From NCBI GenBank assembly GCA_023261405.1, contig JAHFOZ010000316.1, positions 1-6,305 of the forward strand: a stretch of 6,305 nucleotides of DNA, in the 5' to 3' direction. Source of the stretch: Planctomycetota bacterium (GTDB lineage: Bacteria; Planctomycetota; MHYJ01; JACPRB01). A program made the position numbers and the translations under genes. The notes beneath the pieces are model-generated. The model was not told where the DNA came from and made no database searches. It saw only the letters and a program-made list of their open reading frames with translations. Shown piece after piece: positions 1 to 6,305 of this stretch (positions are counted from its first letter, which is position 1; every line of letters begins with the position of its first letter).

Positions 1-139
1 CATGGAACATGTGAGATCGGTCCTCGGCGCAATCAACGCAGGACCCGAAGCAGCCATCACCATCAGTCGTCACGTGAGCCCACATGCTATTCGGATATAC
101 TTGGGGACAGGTACTTAGGATTACGAAAGGGGCCGCCTC
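1..139. other. Non-coding left edge with lower G+C, possible promoter and element end
   Basis: This stretch is about 50-58% G+C by hand count, against roughly 70% in the genes. A TATACT at 96-101 matches the sigma70 -10 consensus at five of six positions. No convincing -35 hexamer lies 16-18 bases upstream, so it is only a possible promoter for the plus-strand pair. GGGGACAGGTAC at 103-114 resembles, from memory, sequences often seen at the borders of REP/Y1-transposase-associated repeats. No transposase is visible. A 38-codon reading frame at 2-118 has no recognisable product and is not called as a gene. Confidence 0.3.
125..132 (+). promoter_or_regulatory. Ribosome binding site for the propeller/cytochrome gene
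   Basis: GAAAGGGG contains AAGGGG, one mismatch from AAGGAG. It ends seven bases before the TTG at 140, which is a normal spacing. This supports the non-ATG start, and there is no other start codon between the in-frame TAG at 116-118 and the hydrophobic leader. Confidence 0.55.
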
Positions 140-2842
140 TTGGACACCCTCCTCCTGCTCTCGCTGCTCCTGCAGGTGCAGCCGCCCGTCGCCACCGACG
201 CCCGCCTCGCCGTCGAACTCGTGGCGGTCGAGCCTGAGATCGTCACCCCCACCGGCGTCGCGGTCGATGCGAAGGGGCGCATCTGGGCGATCGAATCCAA
301 CACCCACTTCCCGCCCAAGAACTACACGCGGCACCCCTCGGACAAGATCGTGATCTTCGAGGATTACGCGCCGGATGGCCGCGCGCGGAAGGTCTCCATG
401 TTCGCCGACGGGTTCCGCTACGGCATGGGGCTCGCGCTCCGCGGGAACGACGTCTACTTTGCGACACGCTGGGAGGTCTGGACGTTCAAGCAGGACGACG
501 CCTCGCAGCGGAAGCTGCTGGCCAAGCTCGAGACCAAGGGCGACTACCCGCACAACGGGCTCAGCGGGTTCGCGTTCGACCCCGAGGGCCGCCTCGTCTT
601 CGGCCTCGGTGAGAACCTCGGCCTCGATTACAGGCTCGTCGGCGCCGATGGGACCACGCTCTCGGGCGGCGGCGAAGGCGGCAACATCTACCGGATCCAG
701 ACCGACGGCAGCGGGCTCGTCCGCCTCGCCACCGGCTTCTGGAACCCTTTCCACGTCGGCTTTGACGCCTTCGGCCGGCTCTTCGCGGTGGACAACGACC
801 CGGACTCGCGGCCCCCCAACCGGCTACTTCACATCGTCCCCGACGGCGACTACGGGTACCGCTTCCGGAACGGCCGGAAGGGGCTCCACCCGTTCACCGC
901 CTGGGACGGCGAGCTGCCCGGCACGCTCCCCATGGTCTCCGGCACCGGCGAGGGCGCCTCCGGGGTCCTCGCCTACGAGCACGACGCGCTCCCCGACGAA
1001 TACCGCGGCGCCCTTCTGGTCACCTCGTGGGGCGACCACGTCATCCAGCGCTACCGGCTCGAGCCGCGCGGCGCCTCGTTCGGCTCCAGGCCGGAGACCG
1101 TGATCAAGGGCGGCGAAAACTTCCGCCCCGTGGGGATCGCCCTCGCGCCCGACGGCTCGGTCGTCCTCACGGACTGGATGGACAAGTCCTACAACGTCCA
1201 TCTCAAGGGCCGGATCTGGCGCATCCGCGCGAAGACGCCCGTCCCGACCGCCGCGCCCTCGATTTCCCATTGGAACCGCGAGGTCCGCGCGGCCGCCGCG
1301 GCCGGCAAGTCCAAGGAGGAGCTCGAGGAGGTTCTTCGGAAGGACTCGAGCCCGCGCGCGCGCATCCAGGCGCTCTGGACCGGGAAGCTCATCGATCTCG
1401 GGCTCGCCGATCGCGCCCCCGAGGTCCGGGGCGAGGCCGCGCGGCTCTGCACGGACCAGGCGAACCTGCTCAAGCTCGCGACCACGGATCCGTCGCCCTT
1501 CGTCCGCATGCAGGCGCTGAAGGGGCTTCGATCGGCGGACGCCGCCGCGCTCGAGTCGACCCTGGCGGACCCCGACCCCTTCCTCTCGGCCACCGCGATC
1601 GACGCGCTGGCGCGCAGCGCGGATCCGTCGGCGCTCGCGGCGTCTAAGGATCCGCGAGTCCGCACGGGGGTCCTCCTCGCGCTCCGTCAGAGGAACGAAG
1701 CGGGAGCCGTCGCGAAGTTCCTCGCCGATCCCGACCCCGGCGTCCGCCGCGCGGCGATCCAGTGGGTGGGCGAGGCGGGGCTCAAGGAGCATGACGAGGC
1801 CCTGTCCGCCGCGGCGTCGCGTCCGCCGGTCACGCGCGAGGTCTTCGAGGCCTTCGTTGCGGCGATCGAGTTCCTGAGCGCCACGGAGCGCCACCGGGCC
1901 GACCAGGTCGGCCCCGAGTTCCACATCGCCCGCATGCTCGAGGACGCGCGGAAGCCCGCCGAGCTCCGTGCCCTCGCGCTCCGCATGCTGCGCCCGGAGC
2001 ACCCGCTGCGCGCCTTCCCAAAGCTCGAATCCCTGACCCGGGGGCCCGATCCGCTCCGGCTCGAGGCGGTGCGCGCCCTGACGCTCCTCCCGGCCGAGGG
2101 GGCGCAGAAGATCCTCCGCGAGCTCGCCTCCGGAACCCCGGCCGCCGTCCGCCGCGAGGCGCTGCTCGGGCTCTCCCACTCGGCGCCCGCCTCGGAGGAG
2201 ACGCGGGCGATCCTGATCCAGGCGCTCGGCGAGCCCGAGCTCCGGTCCGTGGCGCTCCGCTCGCTCTCGGGCGCGATGGCCGATCCGAAGGTCCGGGAGG
2301 CGCTCGAGAAGCTCCAGGACCCCGAGGCGGCGGAGCGCCTGGCGATCGTCGCGCTGAAACCCGTGGCCGGCCGCCCCGAGGACAACGACGGCTGGCGCAA
2401 GGTCCTGGCCGGGCCGGGCGATGCCGCGGCGGGGGAGGGCGTCTTCTTCCATCCGCGCGGCCCGCAGTGCGCCACGTGCCACACCGTGGGCGGCCGGGGC
2501 GGGAAGGTGGGGCCGGACCTCTCCACGATCGGGCGCTCGCACGGGCGCGAAAAGCTCGTCGAGTCTATCCTCGAGCCCTCGAAGGAGGTCGCCCCGATGT
2601 TCGTGGTCTGGCGCATCCTGACGAAGGACGACGACGTCTGCGACGGCCGCATCTTCCAGGAGGACGTCACGACCGGCGACACGACGCTCATCAACGCCCA
2701 GGCGCAGCTTGTGAAGGTGAAGGGCGCCGACATCCGCGAGCGCCGCGCGTCGATGCTCTCGATCATGCCCGAGAAGCTCCACGCGGCGATGACCCGTCGG
2801 GAGTTCCGCGACCTCTTGAGTTTCCTGGAGTCGCTTCGTTGA
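140..2842 (+). CDS. PVC-type exported beta-propeller / HEAT / cytochrome c protein
   Basis: The product is an exported 900-residue protein, probably a periplasmic dehydrogenase-like or sugar-binding protein with a heme c electron-transfer module; the substrate is unknown. Residues 1-18 form a short hydrophobic leader (LLLLSLLL). Residues about 20-365 read as a beta-propeller of the TIGR02604 (Pirellula/Verrucomicrobium N-terminal) type, with blade motifs such as GFAFDPEGRLVFGLGEN, GFWNPFHVGFDAFGRLFAVDND and GIALAPDGSVVLTDWMD, ending in GRIWRI. Residues about 380-745 are alanine/leucine-rich helical pairs with repeated DP-x-VR turns (for example DPSPFVRMQAL, DPDPGVRRAAI), typical of HEAT repeats. 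Residues about 760-900 match the TIGR02603 heme-binding domain: CATCH at 777-781, then VGPDLSTIG and ILEPSKEVAP. The TTG start at 140 is chosen because of the upstream AAGGGG and because no other in-frame start precedes the leader. The stop overlaps the start of the carboxypeptidase gene, so the two form an operon. The family call is firm; enzymatic activity is unproven. Confidence 0.93.
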   Translation: MDTLLLLSLLLQVQPPVATDARLAVELVAVEPEIVTPTGVAVDAKGRIWAIESNTHFPPKNYTRHPSDKIVIFEDYAPDGRARKVSMFADGFRYGMGLALRGNDVYFATRWEVWTFKQDDASQRKLLAKLETKGDYPHNGLSGFAFDPEGRLVFGLGENLGLDYRLVGADGTTLSGGGEGGNIYRIQTDGSGLVRLATGFWNPFHVGFDAFGRLFAVDNDPDSRPPNRLLHIVPDGDYGYRFRNGRKGLHPFTAWDGELPGTLPMVSGTGEGASGVLAYEHDALPDEYRGALLVTSWGDHVIQRYRLEPRGASFGSRPETVIKGGENFRPVGIALAPDGSVVLTDWMDKSYNVHLKGRIWRIRAKTPVPTAAPSISHWNREVRAAAAAGKSKEELEEVLRKDSSPRARIQALWTGKLIDLGLADRAPEVRGEAARLCTDQANLLKLATTDPSPFVRMQALKGLRSADAAALESTLADPDPFLSATAIDALARSADPSALAASKDPRVRTGVLLALRQRNEAGAVAKFLADPDPGVRRAAIQWVGEAGLKEHDEALSAAASRPPVTREVFEAFVAAIEFLSATERHRADQVGPEFHIARMLEDARKPAELRALALRMLRPEHPLRAFPKLESLTRGPDPLRLEAVRALTLLPAEGAQKILRELASGTPAAVRREALLGLSHSAPASEETRAILIQALGEPELRSVALRSLSGAMADPKVREALEKLQDPEAAERLAIVALKPVAGRPEDNDGWRKVLAGPGDAAAGEGVFFHPRGPQCATCHTVGGRGGKVGPDLSTIGRSHGREKLVESILEPSKEVAPMFVVWRILTKDDDVCDGRIFQEDVTTGDTTLINAQAQLVKVKGADIRERRASMLSIMPEKLHAAMTRREFRDLLSFLESLR
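2827..2830 (+). promoter_or_regulatory. Ribosome binding site deciding the carboxypeptidase TTG start
   Basis: GGAG lies inside the last codons of the upstream gene, eight bases before the TTG at 2839. The stop TGA (2840-2842) and the TTG share bases as TTGA, the layout expected for translational coupling. The site and the lipobox just downstream together fix the start at 2839; the frame stays open much further upstream, but only inside the preceding gene. Confidence 0.7.
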
Positions 2843-4059
2843 GGGCCGCCGTCCCGCTCTGCCTCCTTCTGGCGGCCTGCGCGTCGCCGGGGCTCTCGAG
2901 CGACTTCGAGGGGGGCTGCCTCGAGAACGTCCGGGAGATCGAGCCGGGCCGGTTCCGGGCGCGCGTGCCGGGACAGGCCGACGAGCAGGGGCGCAACCGG
3001 CAGGTGAGCTGGTATTCCTTCCGGGTGGACGGGTTCCGCGGTCGGGACGTCGAGGTCACGCTCACGGACCTGGTGGGCGAGTACGACTACAAGCCCGGCG
3101 CGATCTGCATCATGGACGACACGCCGCCCCTCGTGAGCCCCGACGGCCGCTCCTGGGAACACCTGAAGACGCTGAGCTTCGACAAGGAAAGGAAGGAACT
3201 CACCCTCCGTCTCAAGCCCGAGGCGGACCGCCTCTGGGTGGCGCACATCGAGCCGTACACGGTGGCGCGACTCGACCGGTTCCTCTCGGAGATCCGCGGC
3301 CACGCCCACTTCCGCGAGGAGACGATCGGGGAGACGGTCGAGGGCCGACCGCTCCGGCTCCTCACGGTCACGAACCCCTCCCTGCCCGAGGCGGGGAAGA
3401 AGGTCGTCTGGCTCATGGTGCGGCAGCACGCCTGGGAGAGCGGGACCTCCTTCGCGGGGGAGGGCGCGGTCCGCTGGATGCTCTCGGACGACCCCGAGGC
3501 CCGCGGATTCCGAGACCGCGCGGTCTTCAAGGTCTTCGCGATGATGGACCCGGACGGCTGCGCGCGGGGCGGCGTGCGCTTCAACCGAAACGGCTGGGAC
3601 CTGAACCGCAACTGGGACAGCGTGAACGTGTCGTCCAGCGAGGACCGCCGGAGGATGCCCGAGATTTTCCACGCCAAGAAGCAGCTCTACCGGTGGATCG
3701 CGGCCGGGAAGCCGGTGGACCTCTTCCTGACGCTGCACAACCAGGAGCGGGGCGACTGGCTGAGCGGCTCCGAGGATTTCAAGGATCCCGCCGACCGCTT
3801 CTTCCGCCTTCTCAGGGAGGGGACGACGTTCTCGCCCGATCGCGACGGCCCGCGTCCGCCGCGCAAGGACGATCCCGCGCCGGGCCGGGCGACGGTCTAC
3901 GAGTTTCTCGACCGCGAGTGGGGCGTCCCGGCCTTCATCCTCGAGCAGGGGATCGCGCACAACGCGCGGCTGGGCCGCCTGCCCGTGTCGAAGGACCGCC
4001 TGGAGTTCGGCGCCCGCCTCGCGCGGGCCATGATGCTCGCCGTGGAGGGGCGAAAGTGA
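2839..4059 (+). CDS. Lipoprotein M14-family zinc carboxypeptidase, CCP-like
   Basis: This is a 406-residue zinc metallocarboxypeptidase predicted to be anchored in the outer membrane or cell envelope. Residues 1-13 are a short lipoprotein signal ending in LLLAAC, so Cys14 should be lipidated; the +2 residue is Ala, which does not suggest inner-membrane retention. Residues about 55-155 resemble the N-terminal beta domain of cytosolic carboxypeptidases (SWYSFRV, then VAHIEPYTVARLDRFL, close to the CCP 'AHCYPYTYSDLQ' signature). The catalytic domain shows zinc ligands His197 and Glu200 in QHAWE and His300 in LTLHNQE. Substrate-binding residues are Arg247 and Asn256-Arg257 in GWDLNRNW, and the general base is Glu369 in FILEQG. 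All catalytic residues are present, so it should be active. The usual NPDG motif is DPDG here (237-240). CCP relatives remove C-terminal or side-chain glutamates from proteins; the substrate here is unknown. It overlaps the upstream heme-propeller gene by four bases. The family call is firm, the CCP-branch call moderate. Confidence 0.92.
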   Translation: MRAAVPLCLLLAACASPGLSSDFEGGCLENVREIEPGRFRARVPGQADEQGRNRQVSWYSFRVDGFRGRDVEVTLTDLVGEYDYKPGAICIMDDTPPLVSPDGRSWEHLKTLSFDKERKELTLRLKPEADRLWVAHIEPYTVARLDRFLSEIRGHAHFREETIGETVEGRPLRLLTVTNPSLPEAGKKVVWLMVRQHAWESGTSFAGEGAVRWMLSDDPEARGFRDRAVFKVFAMMDPDGCARGGVRFNRNGWDLNRNWDSVNVSSSEDRRRMPEIFHAKKQLYRWIAAGKPVDLFLTLHNQERGDWLSGSEDFKDPADRFFRLLREGTTFSPDRDGPRPPRKDDPAPGRATVYEFLDREWGVPAFILEQGIAHNARLGRLPVSKDRLEFGARLARAMMLAVEGRK

Positions 4060-4075
4060 AGACGCCGATGGCCGC

Positions 4076-5710
4076 CTACTTCCCGCGCGCCTTGAGCGTC
4101 CGGACGTAGGCCTTCCACTCGACCTCGAGGTCGTCGACGCTCACGGGCTTGCCCTTGAGCTGGAAGGCCTCCTTGTACACCTGGTCGCGGGGCTTGCCCG
4201 CCTTGAAGCCGTCGATCAGGCGCAGCACGATCTCCGAGTACTGGCCCCTGCCGGGCTCGAGGCCCGGGGAGTTCCAGAGGAAGTGCACGAAGGACCACGA
4301 CTGCGCGTAGTTGAGGTCCGCGTTCTTCATGAAGGGCTCACGACCGAGGTCGAGCAGGGTCCGGAGCGGGGCGGTCCTGCCCTGCTGGACGCCGTTCTTG
4401 ATCTCGTCGATCCGCCAGGACGCCGTGCCGCCCAGGGTGAAGACGTGGAGCTCCTTGCCGCGGAGCTCCGAGGCGCCGAAGCCGTCGGCCAGCCCCTCGC
4501 TGAACCACATGGGGATCGCGTCCGTGTCGTAGAAGCCGGGGAAGGCCAGGTCGAAGAACTGGTGGCAGCCTTCGTGGCAGAGGACCTGGAAGACTTTCCC
4601 CTCCTCCGCGCTGTCCTCGTAGGCCACGAGCTCCCGGCTCGCCGGACTGTACCCGGCGGCCGTGTCTCGCGCGGACCCCGCGGCCTGGTACGCGGCCCGG
4701 TCCTTGTAGAGCCGGAGCGTGGCACGCTCCGCAAGGAAGCCCTGGAATCGGAAGGCGGTCGAGTACTTCTCGAATACGAGCTCCATCCGGGACTTCAGAT
4801 CCTCGAGGATCTGCCGGTCCGTCGCCCGCGTCTTCCGGTTGTTCGCCCCCTTCTGGACGCGGATCGCGTAGTGAACCGTCTCGCCCACCCACCACTCCTC
4901 CTCCTCCCGCGTCTTCGACTCGACCTTGAGCTTCGAGAGAGGATCCCTCACGATCTTTTCCAGAGCAACGGGAGAAGCCGCGCCGAGCGCCTTGTGAAAA
5001 GCCGCGATCGCCTCGTCGGCCTTCTTACCCGCTTCCAGGTCGGCGAGGAGCGACGGGACCGCCGCGGCGCCCTCGACTCCTGACGTGGTGAAGGCGGCGT
5101 AGAAAACAGCCCAGCCTTGGAGGTCGACGAGCCGTCTCCGGGCCTCGTAGTCCCGCCCTTCGAGCTTCAGGCTCCTTTCCAGCGACGTCCATTCGCCGGC
5201 CCGGATCATCGTCTGGGCGGCGTGGACGCACTGGCCGACGAGAGGGTCCGCCATGGCATTCCCATCGAGCCCGCGGACGCCCGCCAGATAGAGGGACAGG
5301 CCTCCTGTCACCCACGGGGGGACGTCGTTTCGCGTCGAGAGCGCAGGGTACGCAGTCTCCAGGAAGTGCGCCGGGCCCGCCATGGACAGCGCCGACGCCC
5401 AGGCCGGGTCCCACAGGAGGAACAGCGTCCCGTCGATCCGCGCGGTGCGGCCCTCGCGGTGAGGGAGGGCGTGGAACGCCGTCCGGTCAAAGCAGACTTG
5501 GAGCTTGAGCTTCGCGCCGGTCCCGGCGCCGGTCTTCGTCTTCCAGGCCTCGTACTGACCTTCGAGCACCCCCGTGAGTTCCTTCTCCGGGAGCGGCCTC
5601 GCGCCGGCGATGACGGTCCAGTGGGCCGTCTCGAAGTCGGAGGCGTGGAGGGGGCCCGCGAGCGCGAGCGCCGCCGCGGCGAATCCGGCGAGAAGTCGCA
5701 GCCTGTTCAT
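4076..5710 (-). CDS. Secreted DUF1570 / peptidase MA-like protein with HEGCH zinc site
   Basis: This is a predicted exported protein of 544 residues. Residues 1-23 form a clear signal peptide (MNRLRLL, an alanine-rich core, and cleavage after PLHA). The C-terminal half carries a gluzincin zinc site: His379, Glu380 and His383 in HEGCH, with Glu405 in WFSEGLADG as probable third ligand. YAQSW (468-472) and LEVEWKAYV (528-536) are typical of DUF1570 proteins from planctomycetes and relatives. A protease activity fits the motif, but no substrate is known for the family. The N-terminal half aligns with the C-terminal half and lacks the zinc residues, suggesting a dead duplicate. The start at 5710 is preferred because GAGGG sits five bases upstream and the signal peptide begins there. 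ATG at 5722 lacks a good ribosome site. ATG at 5749 would overlap the rtcA stop as ATGA and would add 13 residues before the signal. The gene lies downstream of rtcA in one transcript and converges on the carboxypeptidase gene. Confidence 0.87.
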   Translation of the reverse strand: MNRLRLLAGFAAAALALAGPLHASDFETAHWTVIAGARPLPEKELTGVLEGQYEAWKTKTGAGTGAKLKLQVCFDRTAFHALPHREGRTARIDGTLFLLWDPAWASALSMAGPAHFLETAYPALSTRNDVPPWVTGGLSLYLAGVRGLDGNAMADPLVGQCVHAAQTMIRAGEWTSLERSLKLEGRDYEARRRLVDLQGWAVFYAAFTTSGVEGAAAVPSLLADLEAGKKADEAIAAFHKALGAASPVALEKIVRDPLSKLKVESKTREEEEWWVGETVHYAIRVQKGANNRKTRATDRQILEDLKSRMELVFEKYSTAFRFQGFLAERATLRLYKDRAAYQAAGSARDTAAGYSPASRELVAYEDSAEEGKVFQVLCHEGCHQFFDLAFPGFYDTDAIPMWFSEGLADGFGASELRGKELHVFTLGGTASWRIDEIKNGVQQGRTAPLRTLLDLGREPFMKNADLNYAQSWSFVHFLWNSPGLEPGRGQYSEIVLRLIDGFKAGKPRDQVYKEAFQLKGKPVSVDDLEVEWKAYVRTLKARGK

Positions 5711-5711
5711 G

Positions 5712-5720
5712 CCTTCCCTC
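5712..5720 (-). promoter_or_regulatory. Ribosome binding site for the DUF1570-like gene
   Basis: On the minus strand GAGGGAAGG precedes the ATG at 5710, with the GAGGG core five bases from it. The other two in-frame ATGs, at 5722 and 5749, have weaker upstream sequence: none clear for 5722, and a GAGG about ten bases away for 5749. This site, with the signal peptide, favours 5710. Confidence 0.55.
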
Positions 5721-5745
5721 ATTGGACGTCCCGCGCGCCCGGCGA

Positions 5746-6305
5746 TCATGCTTTCTTCGCCTCGACGCGCACGCCTCCGGGGACCTCGACGACCTCGAAG
5801 CGGACCGGCAGGAACTTCGAGATCACCTCGAGGTTGGTCTTCGAATGGTCCGTGAGCGGGGAGGTGACGAAGGCCCCACCGCCCGCCAGCGCCAGCGGGA
5901 CCAGGAGCTGGTCGGCCAGGTGCTCCCCCACGGGCGCGCTCGAACGGAGGTAGCGGTCCGCCTCCTCCGCCGCGCCACGGGCGACCCGCTCGGCGGGGAT
6001 CCCCTTCTGCCCGAACCCGACGAAGACCTCCGTCAGCGACCCGCTCCGGACCTCGATCAGCACGATGTTCCCCGGTCCGCGCGGGGCGGGCTCCTCCACG
6101 GTCTCCGAGCGGTCGAGCGCGAGGACCTTTTCGATCTCGGCGATCTCGCGCCGGCCGATGGAGACCGGGAGCCCGGAGACGATGGCGCGCGCGGTGACCG
6201 AGAGGCGCGGACCGCGCTCCAGGAGCTCGAGGGGGCGGAGCCCGCCCGGCCCGATGGAGACGACGATGCGCCCGCCCCCGACCGGGTAGAATCCGCGCTG
6301 ATAGA
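5746..6305 (-). CDS. rtcA: RNA 3'-terminal phosphate cyclase, C-terminal part
   Basis: RtcA converts RNA 3'-phosphate ends to 2',3'-cyclic phosphates using ATP, through a covalent enzyme-AMP on histidine, in the cytoplasm. The window holds the last 185 residues; the E. coli enzyme has 338, so about 150 N-terminal residues lie beyond the right edge. Reading from the edge, the fragment begins with RGFYPVGGG (visible residues 3-11), then LRPLELLERG, GLPVSIGRREIAEIE, GPGN at 76-79, GEHLADQLLVPLALAGG from 126, and TDHSKTN with His153, followed by FLPVRFEV. His153 aligns with the nucleophile His309 of E. coli RtcA, so the visible part looks intact and functional. The frame is open through the window end, so the GTG at 6099 is internal, not a start. 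The stop TGA overlaps an ATG of the downstream peptidase-like gene as ATGA. No rtcB or rtcR is in view. Confidence 0.95.
   Translation of the reverse strand, partial: YQRGFYPVGGGRIVVSIGPGGLRPLELLERGPRLSVTARAIVSGLPVSIGRREIAEIEKVLALDRSETVEEPAPRGPGNIVLIEVRSGSLTEVFVGFGQKGIPAERVARGAAEEADRYLRSSAPVGEHLADQLLVPLALAGGGAFVTSPLTDHSKTNLEVISKFLPVRFEVVEVPGGVRVEAKKA

Noticed and set aside
2..118. A 38-codon frame beginning with ATG at the left edge
   Set aside because: No ribosome site is visible because it starts at the window edge. There is no homology I can recognise, and the length is within chance for this composition.
824..2782. A 652-codon open frame antisense to the propeller/cytochrome gene
   Set aside because: Its translation is low-complexity and rich in R, G, E and L, with no recognisable domain. 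It mirrors the strongly GC-biased codons of the real gene on the other strand.
2467..2838. A 124-codon N-terminal extension of the carboxypeptidase in the open frame
   Set aside because: It lies wholly within the heme-domain coding region and reads as shadow sequence. The TTG at 2839 has a ribosome site and is followed at once by a lipoprotein signal.
1687..3960. A 757-codon open frame antisense across both plus-strand genes
   Set aside because: It spans the junction of two well-supported genes and reads as R/A/S/P-rich shadow sequence with no motif.
4012..4028. A perfect 6-bp GCCCGC/GCGGGC hairpin near the end of the carboxypeptidase gene as a terminator
   Set aside because: It lies in coding sequence, has no T-tract, and such short GC hairpins are expected by chance at about 70% G+C. 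No terminator is visible in the 16 bases between the convergent genes either.
4283..5083. A plus-strand open frame opposite the DUF1570-like gene
   Set aside because: It is the antisense shadow of a gene with clear domains and a signal peptide; no domain or ribosome site supports it.
5746..6099. A 117-residue gene starting at GTG 6099
   Set aside because: RtcA homology continues upstream in the same frame to the window edge (RGFYPVGGG, LRPLELLERG), so the GTG is internal.

Overview
The window is high-GC bacterial DNA, roughly 70% G+C by eye in the coding parts. It is densely coding and holds four genes in two convergent two-gene blocks. The gene types suggest an uncultured Planctomycetota or similar environmental bacterium: a PVC-type propeller/HEAT/cytochrome c protein, a DUF1570-like secreted peptidase homologue, and frequent TTG starts. 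These families also occur in Acidobacteriota and other high-GC soil or sediment lineages, so the phylum is an inference, not a reading.

Plus strand, 140-4059: the first gene encodes a 900-residue exported protein. It has an N-terminal six-bladed-type beta-propeller (the 'membrane-bound dehydrogenase' N-terminal domain family), a long HEAT-like helical middle, and a C-terminal single-heme CxxCH domain. Its stop codon overlaps the TTG start of the second gene. That gene encodes a 406-residue lipoprotein zinc carboxypeptidase of the M14 family, closest in layout to the cytosolic carboxypeptidase (CCP) branch. The pair is almost certainly co-transcribed and translationally coupled, and both products are predicted to leave the cytoplasm.

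Minus strand, 6305-4076: the window opens inside rtcA (RNA 3'-terminal phosphate cyclase), whose C-terminal 185 residues are visible. Its stop overlaps an in-frame ATG of the next gene as ATGA. That next gene encodes a secreted protein of about 544 residues with a gluzincin-type HEGCH zinc site. Its N-terminal half appears to be a degenerate second copy of the same peptidase-like domain, with all the zinc residues lost.

The two blocks converge, leaving 16 bases between stop codons and no visible terminator. The first 139 bases contain no gene I can support. They are poorer in G+C than the rest, hold a -10-like TATACT, and carry a GGGGACAGGTAC motif that may mark the edge of a mobile or repeat element. 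I see no tRNA, rRNA, CRISPR, complete insertion sequence or defence system. The most interesting items are the active/dead tandem peptidase and the lipoprotein form of a CCP-like carboxypeptidase coupled to a heme-propeller protein.
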